This document shows positions 55,908 through 63,649 of a stretch of 64,000 bases of DNA, piece after piece. Position numbers and translations under genes: made by a program. How positions within the stretch are numbered: position 1 is the stretch's first letter; each line of letters opens with the position of its first letter. Source of the DNA: Rhizobiales bacterium GAS188 (GTDB taxonomy: Bacteria; Pseudomonadota; Alphaproteobacteria; Rhizobiales; Beijerinckiaceae); contig FNSS01000001.1 of assembly GCA_900104855.1 (NCBI GenBank), positions 992,001 to 1,056,000 of the forward strand, given 5' to 3'. The notes under the pieces are model-generated. The model ran no database searches. It saw only the letters and a program-made list of their open reading frames with translations, and was not told the DNA's origin.

Positions 55908-56841
55908 GAGTCTGACTCATAAAGGCTGGCAGCATTTCACGCTCTCCCCAGCCTTCTTGTAAGGCGGCGGATGTGGGCGATGAGGATCCAAGCGACGGCG
56001 CTCTCGATGCTGGCTTCGAAGTCCTTCGCGAGCCGCCGGCATCGGCCGAGCCAAGCGAAGGTTCGTTCGACTACCCATCGACGCGGCAGGAGTTCGAACC
56101 CCTTGGCGGTGTCGGAGCGTTTGATGATCTCGAAAGTCCATTGGCCGAGCGTGGTCATGGCGTCGCGCAGCTTGTCTCCGGCATAGCCGCCGTCGGCGAA
56201 GACATGGCGCAGCCACGGATAGAGCGAGCGGATCGACGCCAGCAGGTCCGGTGTGCCGTCGCGGTCTTGGATATCGGCGGGGTGAACCTGCACGCCGACC
56301 AGATGGCCCTCGGTGTCGGTGACGATATGGCGTTTGCGGCCTTTGAGCTTCTTGCCCGCATCGAAGCCTCTGGGGCCGCCGCATTCGGCGGTCTTCACCG
56401 ACTGGCTATCGATGACGCCCGCCGTGGGGCTGGCCTCTCGCCCGACCATCTCGCGCAGGGCCATGACCAGCATGTGGTTGATGTGCGCCAACAAACCCTT
56501 GTGCGACCAAGCGTAGAAGTAGCCTTGCACTGTCGAGTAGGGCGGAAAATCCTTGGGGATCGCGCGCCATTGGCAGCCGGTCGACGCCATATAAAGGATC
56601 GCCTCCACCACCGAGCGCAAGTCCGTCTTTCTCGGCCGCCCAACCTTCGAAGCCGTCGGCAGAAACGGCTCGATCAACGTCCATTCCGCGTCGGTAAGAT
56701 CGCTTGCGTAGCGCAACGCATCGCGCCGATAGTGCGCGCGGGTGGTTTCAGTCCAAGCCATCGTGATCTCCTTTGAGCTTCGCAACCCAACGGAATCACA
56801 ACAGATTGAAATCACCCAACTTTCTTTTTTCAGTCAGCCTC
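55908..56841 (-). mobile_element. IS5-family insertion sequence (IS1031-like), complete, 934 bp
   Basis: Imperfect terminal inverted repeats: the left end starts GAGTCTGACTCATAAAGG and the right end, read inward, GAGGCTGACTGAAAAAAG. The flanking target duplication is TTA (55905-55907 and 56842-56844), fitting the TNA rule of this group. It holds a single intact transposase. Intact ends, target duplication and open frame suggest a recent insertion. It lies 41 bp upstream of the glycosyltransferase start and transcribes toward it. Confidence 0.92.
55937..56761 (-). CDS. IS5-family transposase
   Basis: DDE transposase, 274 aa. N-terminal DUF4096-like domain: DLTDAEWTLIEPFLP, RPRKTDLRSVVEAILYMASTGCQWR. 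DDE domain: first Asp in GVIDSQSVK, second in HVFADGGYAGDKL, and Glu in WVVERTFAWLGRCRRLAKDFE (the Y/E-R-TFAWL-x-RRL box). Full length, no frameshift. ATG at 56761 fits the family start MAWTETTRAHY; the frame upstream enters the IS end. Confidence 0.95.
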   Translation of the reverse strand: MAWTETTRAHYRRDALRYASDLTDAEWTLIEPFLPTASKVGRPRKTDLRSVVEAILYMASTGCQWRAIPKDFPPYSTVQGYFYAWSHKGLLAHINHMLVMALREMVGREASPTAGVIDSQSVKTAECGGPRGFDAGKKLKGRKRHIVTDTEGHLVGVQVHPADIQDRDGTPDLLASIRSLYPWLRHVFADGGYAGDKLRDAMTTLGQWTFEIIKRSDTAKGFELLPRRWVVERTFAWLGRCRRLAKDFEASIESAVAWILIAHIRRLTRRLGRA

Positions 56842-56844
56842 TTA

Positions 56845-57137
56845 GCGCGGCGCAATTTGTCGGTCCTTTCGACACCGGCCGCCGACGCATCGACCAGCTT
56901 GGCCCGCAATGTTCTTGGCCCGCAATGCTTCTTGGCTGCGGCTGATCAAGAATTCGACACGGTGGAGTCTCGCCCCTCGCAGAACCGTCAGGGCATGGAC
57001 AAGTCGGAAACGAGTAATGGCTCCGACCTCAGTCGGGATAAGATTCGGCCGAGAGTCCGGCGACTATGCCGGAGCCGGCCGCCGATGGTCCACAGCAGCT
57101 TTTCCGCTGGTGCCCGCGCAGCGGTTGCCGTGCCAAC
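56845..57137. other. 293-bp spacer between the IS and a methyltransferase gene
   Basis: No supported gene. A 16-bp tandem CTTGGCCCGCAATGTT/CTTGGCCCGCAATGCT at 56897-56928 is the only structure seen. Before the IS inserted, this was continuous with the 41 bp in front of the glycosyltransferase, so it probably contained that operon's leader or read-through from the methyltransferase gene upstream. Confidence 0.5.
56897..56928. repeat. 16-bp tandem repeat (x2)
   Basis: Two copies differing at a single base, 56 bp from the right end of the IS. Confidence 0.75.
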
Positions 57138-57875
57138 TCAGCGGCTGCCCACCCAGCCGTAGCCGAGCTGCATCTTCTGGCTGCGCTCGCCCTGGGTCTG
57201 GACCGCTTTCGCCACGGCAAAGAGGCGCAGTCCCCAAGCTTCATCGCGTTCCACGTCGAATCCGGCATCGTGCAGCATATCCAAAACGCAGAGGCGGTTG
57301 GGCGCCCAGAAATTGGTGTGATCATTGGCGAGTGTGGATCCCCGATAGTAGCGGGCCGCCGCGATATCGCGGCAGAAATCGTTCTCCGAGTGGGTCTCGA
57401 CAAAAAGTGTTCCGCGGCAGCATCGCCGGATCAAGTGCAACGCGCGCAACATATCCGGAAGATGATATAGAACACCCATAAACAGCACGATATCAAACTG
57501 ACCAAGGTCCTTATCCGACAGTTCGTACACGTTCATCCGGTGATATTCGATTTGAACCGGATTGAGCCGTTCCATGACGTAATAGCCATGGTCCCGCTTG
57601 CCTCGATAATCGATAGCCACGACATTGGCGCCGCGTCGGGCCAGCTGGAGAGCGAAAAACCCGTCACAAGTGCCAATATCGAGTACCCGCAATCCGCGGA
57701 GGTCGGCCGGCAGCTGCGTCTTATCGAGCAGGAAGGTGGGGTCATAGGTGCCCGGCGTGACCAAGCCGGGATATATCTCGAAGGCGTGGTGCCAATGCGC
57801 GACCTCCGCCACCAATATCTTTGCTTCATCCAATGTCACAGGACCGATCTCCTTCACCATCAGGCTCACAATCAT
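57138..57875 (-). CDS. Class I SAM methyltransferase, CmoB/DUF1698-like
   Basis: 245 aa. EVAHWHHAFEIYPGLVTPGTYDP precedes the SAM loop LRVLDIGTCDGFFALQLARRGANVVAIDY (G-x-C-x-G with acidic residue at the end of strand 2) and VLFMGVLYHLPDMLRALHLI. The GVLYHL and WH...PG...DP features are those of the CmoB-related group, but the protein is shorter than CmoB and sits in a glycan island, so a sugar or lipid substrate is more likely than tRNA. ATG at 57875 or the ATG at 57860 (MVKEIG) could be the start. Confidence 0.82.
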   Translation of the reverse strand: MIVSLMVKEIGPVTLDEAKILVAEVAHWHHAFEIYPGLVTPGTYDPTFLLDKTQLPADLRGLRVLDIGTCDGFFALQLARRGANVVAIDYRGKRDHGYYVMERLNPVQIEYHRMNVYELSDKDLGQFDIVLFMGVLYHLPDMLRALHLIRRCCRGTLFVETHSENDFCRDIAAARYYRGSTLANDHTNFWAPNRLCVLDMLHDAGFDVERDEAWGLRLFAVAKAVQTQGERSQKMQLGYGWVGSR

Positions 57876-58017
57876 GGCCTCGAGTGGTTGGCTGGGCGGA
57901 AAACGAGGCGTTTAAGACATGTTTGCTCGCTCCTCGCAAATCGGGGGGCTGGCCGCACTTCGAGGACGCGATCGCGCTCGGCTGGATGCACCATTGCCTT
58001 CCTCATAAGCCTTTTCT

Positions 58018-58057
58018 GTTGAAACGCAGGAGCGGCAGTTGAAGCGCAGGAGCGGCA
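58018..58057 (+). repeat. 20-bp tandem repeat (x2)
   Basis: GTTGAAACGCAGGAGCGGCA and GTTGAAGCGCAGGAGCGGCA, 41 bp upstream of the start of the large membrane-protein gene; 19 of 20 identical. Confidence 0.85.
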
Positions 58058-58097
58058 TCAGTATAGCTTCGCTCTGAAGTCGCATGGGGTCAGGGCA

Positions 58098-60872
58098 TTG
58101 CCAACCGAAGGACTTTCGGCCCATGCGTCCGGGCGAGAAACATCATCGCGGCATTCCCGGATCGCCTCGCGTCGGGACGTCGCGATTGCCGTATTGCTCG
58201 GGCTTGTTTCCTTCCTGATCTACAACGCAAATATGCGGTCGATCCCCGCAGCCGACACATACGCGGCGCGGTACCTGCCGTTCTCGATTTGGCGCAACCA
58301 CAGCGTGGTACTGGACCCTATCGTGACCAGCGTCGCGCTGGGGCGGAAGACACCAACGTCGCAAGGACAGGGTGAGGCGGCGTTCTGGATTCGGAAGGTG
58401 CGCGGAGATCACTTCATCTCGGCATACCCCATCGTGGTCCCTGTCGTTATCGCGCCACTGTACCTGCCGGCTGTCACCTATCTCGACGCGAAGGGCTGGG
58501 ATCCACTGCTGTTCGACAAAGTCGCCAGGATCATGGAAAAGCTCTGCGCGTCTCTCCTTGCGGCAGCGTCGGTCACGCTCCTCTATCTGCTGCTGCGGCG
58601 GCGAAGCAACGCCGGAACTGCTGCACTGCTCAGCGTCGTTTATGCGTTTGGTACGACGACGTGGGTTATCAGCAGCCAGGCGCTGTGGATGCACGGGCTT
58701 GCCCAGCTTCTCATCGTTGCAACGATGTTACTGCTCACTGGGCCGCGCACCGCAATCCGCGCCGTCGTGGCTGGATTCCTTTGCGCGCTCATCGCGGCTA
58801 ACCGCCAGCCTGATGCTATCCTGGCGGCAGGTCTCGGGCTCTACGGCCTCTGGTGGGCGGGACGCATGATCCCGCTGTTTGTGACGTCAGCCTTGATTCC
58901 GGTGGGCTTGATACTGGCTTACAACTTGCTGCTCGTCGGCCACTTCGCCGGCGCTTATGCGCTGCTCATTCGACCCGACAATTTCAACGACAACGTGCCG
59001 GCCGGCGTCGCCGGTCTATTGTTCAGCCCGACGCGCGGTCTCTTTGTCTTCTCGCCCTTCCTGCTGTTTGTGCCTTGTTTCCTGCTGCTGGTGCTTCGTG
59101 ATCGGAGCACACGGGGCCTCACCACCGCGATCGGCGGCGCCATGGTTCTGCAAGTGATCTTCTATGGGATGGTGGACTGGCGGCAGGGCATATCTTGGGG
59201 ACCCCGATGGCTTACGGATATGCTGCCGATGCTCATGTGGATGCTTCCGCCCGTCCTGGGAGCATTGTCCTTGGTGGGCCGCGTCGTGTTCGGCCTTGCC
59301 TGTGGCTTGGCGATCGCCATCGAGGTGGTGGGCGCCTTCTGGTACACGGGCGTGGCCGACATGGCCGTCATGGCCCTGGAGGGCCCCGACAGGATGCGGC
59401 CCGCATGGGATATCCACAACGCTGCATTTATCGCCGAGTTGAACCACCCGCGCGCGCCTGCGGATCTCTTGGTGGATCTGCGTGGCAACGTAGATGTCAT
59501 TGATGACGTAGATGTCGTAGATGCCGTAGCGCGGCGTGACGCTGGAGCCGACAGGAGAGCGCGTCAAGTCGAGATCCTCGGATGGGCGCTTACGAACAGG
59601 CGCTCTCCGGCGGACGTCGTTGCGATGATCGATGGCCGTCCGATGGCCGGAACAGATGACTTCTTCACCCGACCCGATGTTGTGCGCACACTCGGTGAAG
59701 CGAGGCCAGCCGGGTGGCGGATCACGTTTCCGGCCGATCAACTCGCTTCCGGCGAGCACGCGGTGACGATACTTGTGCGTGCGCATAAAGGTGGCGAGCA
59801 GCGCTTCTTGCTGGAACGCAAATTCACTTTGGCTCCGGATGACGAAGCCCATCGCCGTGATCGGGAGCTGACAAATGCCGCGCGTCGCGCAGTCGAGATC
59901 CTCGCCGAGCGTCAACAAGGCCCCGGCTACTGGCTCACCTCATATACCGGCGGGACTCAGTTTGAGCAGCCGCAACAGGAAATGAACACCTATCTCAATG
60001 CGGTCATGCTCGACGTCGCCGCCCCCGTGGGGAAGGCGGCCGGCATGGCCGACATGCTGGCGCGGGCGCGCCAGTTCCTGACGAATCAGATCGAGGCGGG
60101 AGGCCTTGTTCGATACCACGGTCGGCCTGACGCGCCGACAATTGGCACACTTGGTTGCGCCATCACGCCGGACTCGGATGACACCGCCCTCGTCTGGAGA
60201 GCAGCCCCCAGCGAACGCCGGGAACTCCTGCCGACAGCGCTTGCCACCCTCAACCAATTCCGCAGGCCGGATGGCCTCTACCGGACCTGGCTCGCGCCGC
60301 AAGAGCGCACCGAGTGCCTTGACCCCGGCAGAGATCCGAACCCTGCCGATATCGGCATCCAGATGCATGTGTTCATGCTGCTGGCGCAAGAGGACCCACC
60401 GGCCGCGCATGCGCTGTGCGAGGCGCTTACCCGAAAGTCGGCCGATGACGACATCTGGGTCTATTACGCGGGCGCGCCGCCCATGCTCATTCTACGGCTC
60501 ACAGACTTGCGTAGGGCCGGCTGCCCGCTGCAACTGCCGCTGTCGCGGCTGCAGACCACGGTACCCGGCCAAGAGATCTGGATCCGGGCAACCCAACTGC
60601 TGCAGCAGATGGAAAGCACCGCGAGCACGTATGCAGCCTATTCGGAAACGGCCGAGCTGCTACGCAAGATCGCCGCTAACAATTTTTCTTTGCTGACCCG
60701 CGCTCCGCCTCTTCTCTATCACAACGATCTCACCGCTACTGTGCGGCGGTACTTTTGGTCGGAAGAACTCGGTTATGCCCTTTGGCTAAGGCTCTATTTT
60801 GAGAACGAGCTAATGCGGTCAAAACTCCTCTGTGGCTCAGACGACGCAGAACAGAAATGCGGTGACAAGTGA
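58098..60872 (+). CDS. Large membrane protein: GT-C-like domain fused to beta domain and DSDDTA alpha/alpha barrel
   Basis: 924 aa, three parts. Residues about 30-435: ten or so helices with a large first periplasmic loop (AADTYAARYLPFSIWRNHS) and NRQPDAILAAGLGLYGL, resembling lipid-linked-sugar GT-C transferases. Residues about 470-590: beta-rich domain (VEILGWALTNR, GWRITFPADQL, HAVTILVRAH). Residues about 600-910: helical alpha/alpha barrel with DSDDTA at 692-697, the catalytic-acid motif DxDDTA of class II terpene cyclases; the barrel has a C-terminal region IWIRATQLLQQM. Such domains also occur without cyclase activity. Its stop overlaps the UbiA GTG (GTGA). GTDFF-like and D-V-rich linker near 460-480 come from a 9-bp repeat. 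Confidence 0.78.
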   Translation: MPTEGLSAHASGRETSSRHSRIASRRDVAIAVLLGLVSFLIYNANMRSIPAADTYAARYLPFSIWRNHSVVLDPIVTSVALGRKTPTSQGQGEAAFWIRKVRGDHFISAYPIVVPVVIAPLYLPAVTYLDAKGWDPLLFDKVARIMEKLCASLLAAASVTLLYLLLRRRSNAGTAALLSVVYAFGTTTWVISSQALWMHGLAQLLIVATMLLLTGPRTAIRAVVAGFLCALIAANRQPDAILAAGLGLYGLWWAGRMIPLFVTSALIPVGLILAYNLLLVGHFAGAYALLIRPDNFNDNVPAGVAGLLFSPTRGLFVFSPFLLFVPCFLLLVLRDRSTRGLTTAIGGAMVLQVIFYGMVDWRQGISWGPRWLTDMLPMLMWMLPPVLGALSLVGRVVFGLACGLAIAIEVVGAFWYTGVADMAVMALEGPDRMRPAWDIHNAAFIAELNHPRAPADLLVDLRGNVDVIDDVDVVDAVARRDAGADRRARQVEILGWALTNRRSPADVVAMIDGRPMAGTDDFFTRPDVVRTLGEARPAGWRITFPADQLASGEHAVTILVRAHKGGEQRFLLERKFTLAPDDEAHRRDRELTNAARRAVEILAERQQGPGYWLTSYTGGTQFEQPQQEMNTYLNAVMLDVAAPVGKAAGMADMLARARQFLTNQIEAGGLVRYHGRPDAPTIGTLGCAITPDSDDTALVWRAAPSERRELLPTALATLNQFRRPDGLYRTWLAPQERTECLDPGRDPNPADIGIQMHVFMLLAQEDPPAAHALCEALTRKSADDDIWVYYAGAPPMLILRLTDLRRAGCPLQLPLSRLQTTVPGQEIWIRATQLLQQMESTASTYAAYSETAELLRKIAANNFSLLTRAPPLLYHNDLTATVRRYFWSEELGYALWLRLYFENELMRSKLLCGSDDAEQKCGDK
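59490..59525 (+). repeat. 9-bp in-frame tandem repeat (x4)
   Basis: GTAGATGTC, ATTGATGAC, GTAGATGTC, GTAGATGCC encode VDVIDDVDVVDA in the acidic linker between the membrane domain and the beta domain of the large membrane protein. Confidence 0.75.
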
Positions 60873-61783
60873 CGCAAACCACAACTGAGACAGCGATTGC
60901 GAGCCGTACTCGCCCCCCACGGTTGCTATCTCGACTATTATCCAGCATCCGCTTCGATGAAGTATGCGTGCTTCAGGGCGCTCCGCTGATCGGTGCAAGC
61001 TTTTCGATCGGCGCCCTGACGACGAGCAACATCTTCGCGATCGCTGCTGTTTTGGCTGGCAACCTCTGCTTGGTGGCGCATGTCTTCGTGCTCAACGACT
61101 GGTCAGGAATCCACGGAGATCTCAAGGATCCAAACCGGGCAAGACGAACATTTGTGGCAAAAGGTGTGAGCCGCACCGAAGTTGGTTACCTCGCGATATC
61201 GCTATTGGCCTTGGGTCTCCTCATATTTGGGCTGGTTGGCGCGACGACACTTGTTCTCGCATTGGCAATCGCAAGCTTGAGCGCACTCTACTCGGCTCCC
61301 GCCTTTCACATGAAGGGAGCCCCTCTTTTCAGCTCGGCCCTTCATTTTGTGGGCGGCGCTCTGCACTTTCTGCTCGGCTACACGACCTTCGCGGCGATCG
61401 ATGCGCGTGGTCTTGCCGTCAGCTGCTTCTTCGCGCTTGTGTTCACCGCTGGCCATTTCATGCATGAGGTGCGCGATCGCGAGGGCGACATGCTCAACGG
61501 GATCCGGACGAACGCAGTGGCCTTCGGCAAGACGCAGAGCTTTGTCGCAGGCCTCGCCCTCTTCACCGCGGCTTATGCGCTATTGGTCGCGCTCGCGGCA
61601 TTCGGCTTTGTACCATTCGTGCTCGTTCTTGCCGCAGCGCTCTACCCGTTGCATCTTTTTGCATCGTTGCGGGCCCTGCGTGCCGGTCTCACCTTCGAAA
61701 GCCTGGGTCAGCTTCGAAGATGCTATCGAGTGCTTTACGCGATCATTGGCATCGTGATGATCGTGACGTTGCGGCTACCCTAG
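60869..61783 (+). CDS. UbiA-family prenyltransferase
   Basis: 304 aa, about nine membrane helices. The second Asp-rich motif is canonical: D203-R-E-G-D207 followed by NGIRTNAVAFG. The first motif is atypical: N76-D77-W-S-G80-I-H-G-D84, where the middle Asp of NDxxDxxxD is Gly. The substrate could be an aromatic ring, a glycerol phosphate, or phosphoribose (as in decaprenyl-phosphate ribosyl synthases that feed GT-C arabinosyltransferases). The GTG start at 60869 overlaps the stop of the large membrane protein gene, so the two are probably one functional unit. Confidence 0.85.
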   Translation: MTQTTTETAIASRTRPPRLLSRLLSSIRFDEVCVLQGAPLIGASFSIGALTTSNIFAIAAVLAGNLCLVAHVFVLNDWSGIHGDLKDPNRARRTFVAKGVSRTEVGYLAISLLALGLLIFGLVGATTLVLALAIASLSALYSAPAFHMKGAPLFSSALHFVGGALHFLLGYTTFAAIDARGLAVSCFFALVFTAGHFMHEVRDREGDMLNGIRTNAVAFGKTQSFVAGLALFTAAYALLVALAAFGFVPFVLVLAAALYPLHLFASLRALRAGLTFESLGQLRRCYRVLYAIIGIVMIVTLRLP

Positions 61784-61805
61784 TGTGGCGAATTCGAAGA
61801 TGAGG

Positions 61806-62093
61806 GCGCAGCGCTCGTGCGCTTTCCTTCTCCCGCTCTTGGGCGCAAGTCTTGATCAAAGAAGACCCTGCGAAGTGAGGGCGGATGAGGGACGCCAGTG
61901 AAGTGCTCGATCCCCTTCACCCGCCTCAGCGAAGCCGGACTGGATGAGGGCGATGTCAAGACGCCAATCGCTCTCGAGCACATGACCATTCAATCTCCAA
62001 CGCGACCGCAAGCTCACCCTCATCCGCCCTCACTAGGTTCGGGCACGTTCTCCCGCGCGAAGGGCGCGGGAGAAGGAGGCGCGTGCTGCGCCG
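61806..62093. repeat. Composite palindromic intergenic repeat, copy 2
   Basis: Same element as at 50481-50787, in the same orientation and again just before a hydrolase fragment. The outer arms (61875-61891 and 62017-62033) are perfectly conserved, as is the right hairpin (62048-62074, 11-bp stem). The left hairpin has lost its right arm (GGGCGCAAGTCTTGATC). Overall identity to copy 1 is moderate, much lower than that of the hydrolase core. Confidence 0.85.
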
Positions 62094-62186
62094 CGTCCGG
62101 GATGACCGAGCGTTGAAGCCAATCACCCGGCCCCTCACCTCGCCTCTCTTCCGGCGCCTGCCGGGATCGTCAAGCATAGCGAAAGC

Positions 62187-62662
62187 TCAACGGCTTGCGA
62201 TTGTCTCGGCAATGTCCTGCGCGACGATGGTCGAGTTCATGATGAAGGTATGAACTGATGGCACGAGCTGCACAGGGACTGATTGCAGGCGTGTTTCCGA
62301 GACGGCGAGTATCCCATCATTGGGCTCCTCGCCGAAAGGAGACCAGCGCCCCCTCGGGCCCGCATTGCCGGCGTAGATCTTGGTCGGAACCTCCGATTGC
62401 GGCAAAGATCGCATGAAATCCTCTTCGGCAAGCAGCTGGCCCATCTCGCCGGTGAGAAGCTTGTAAAGCCGACGGCGCGACAGCGTTCGTGCGGCGTTGC
62501 AGGCGCAGCTTGGCGGCGCCAGGAAGAAGCAGGCACGAGGCTTGATCTGGAGATCAGCGGCGACGGCGCGGATCAGCACGCAGCCGAGCGAATGGCCGAT
62601 CGCGACGAAATTGCCGTCGCTCCGGCGCGCCTCGATGAATCGGCGCAACCACGTTCGGCACC
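62187..62662 (-). pseudogene. 3' half of an alpha/beta-hydrolase gene (N-terminus lost)
   Basis: Reads RRFIEARRSDGNFVAIGHSLG and FFLAPP as in the 50799 fragment, then the missing C-terminal 107 residues, including an Asp in EPNDGILAVSETRL and His in VPSVHTFIMN that would complete the Ser-Asp-His triad. The N-terminal strand with HGMGRTP is absent; upstream codons (to 62744) are unrelated. Joined at the core to the 50799 fragment, it would give a complete protein of about 201 aa. Confidence 0.8.
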
Positions 62663-62738
62663 GCCGTCGACACGGGATTACGGGCACCATTGACCAGATG
62701 CAGTGATCGTGGATCGGCGGGAGATGGCCGTGGTCCCG

Positions 62739-62838
62739 TTGCAAATAGTGTTCAGGGAGCGGTAAATATCATCCGGATTTATATATCTTGTTTACGCGTT
62801 CATGGGTCACGCCATATTGCTTCTTTACGTGTTCAGGG
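62739..62838 (+). promoter_or_regulatory. AT-rich promoter region with direct repeats before an exported-protein gene
   Basis: A possible promoter TTGCAA (62739), 18 bp, TAAATA. Two direct repeats TTTACGCGTTCATGG (62791-62805) and TTTACGTGTTCAGGG (62824-62838), start to start 33 bp apart (about three helical turns), and a third partial GTGTTCAGGG at 62748. They look like regulator sites, but no regulator is identified; the LysR-type gene at the right edge is a candidate only by distance. Confidence 0.4.
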
Positions 62839-62879
62839 CGCTTTCATTCTCTGTACCGTTGCACGTTTGGAGAGATCAT

Positions 62880-63452
62880 ATGCTGAATATTTTTGGAGCC
62901 GCGCTGTTACTGGTCTTCGGGTTGGCGTTCACTGCCGTCCCTGCGCGCGCGCTGCAGATCGTTGTTACCCAAGTGGACAAGAACACCGACGGGTCCATGA
63001 CCTACCACTTCGCCGTCAAGACGGATCCGGGTGAGACCTTGACGCCAGGCGAGTCGAAAACGACTGGCGATTTCGTGACCGTCTACAATTTCTACGGCAT
63101 GGTTGACGGGTCGGCGAAATCACCGGCGGGTTGGGAGTTCTCGTCAGAGGAGTTCGGCCGAACCCCGACATTGAATGGATACCCGACGGTATGGCCGTTG
63201 GATGTCCCGAATACGCCCAACCTGACCTGGACGGTGACGAAACCAGTCGCTGCAGGGGCGCAGATCGACGGTTTCACCGCGACCACCCGCGTAAGTGCGA
63301 TGGTCGAGGGTCAATACGCCGCGCAGGTCACGCGCCAATTGCCTGCTGTGCAAGGCGCCGCCGGCCGAACGCCAAGTGTCGCGGCAAAGGCCTCCAAACA
63401 GGCGCTCATCGGCGCACTCCCGACGCCGAGCTTCCTCGCCGACGTGAAGTAA
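62880..63452 (+). CDS. Exported protein of unknown function
   Basis: 190 aa. Signal peptide MLNIFGAALLLVFGLAFTAVPARA, cleaved before LQIVV. The mature part is beta-rich: VTQVDKNTDGSMTYHFAVKTDPGE, FVTVYNFYGMVDGSAKSP, VPNTPNLTWTVTKPVAAGAQI and FTATTRVSAMVEGQYAAQV. This resembles small anchored immunoglobulin-like surface proteins (sometimes with a PEP-CTERM tail), but there is no C-terminal anchor. GGAGAG precedes the ATG at 62880; an upstream ATG at 62802 would spoil the signal peptide. Function unknown. Confidence 0.7.
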   Translation: MLNIFGAALLLVFGLAFTAVPARALQIVVTQVDKNTDGSMTYHFAVKTDPGETLTPGESKTTGDFVTVYNFYGMVDGSAKSPAGWEFSSEEFGRTPTLNGYPTVWPLDVPNTPNLTWTVTKPVAAGAQIDGFTATTRVSAMVEGQYAAQVTRQLPAVQGAAGRTPSVAAKASKQALIGALPTPSFLADVK

Positions 63453-63649
63453 CACGTCCCTCGCTGACGCCGGACTTTGCCTCGAAGGCGCCTGGCGCCT
63501 CCGGTAGCCGACGAGTCGTTGCAATGCAGCGACGCGACGCGGAAGTGCTCGGGGCTGATGCACAGCCCCGGGCGAGCATACACATCATAGTGTAGGCCGG
63601 TCCGTTGCCCCGGCAGCAGGGAACCCGGCGATGTTGAGGCTCGACGCGT

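Noticed and set aside
50481-62093. Palindromic repeats as a CRISPR array
   Set aside because: Only two widely separated copies of about 300 bp, with no regular repeat-spacer series and no cas genes.
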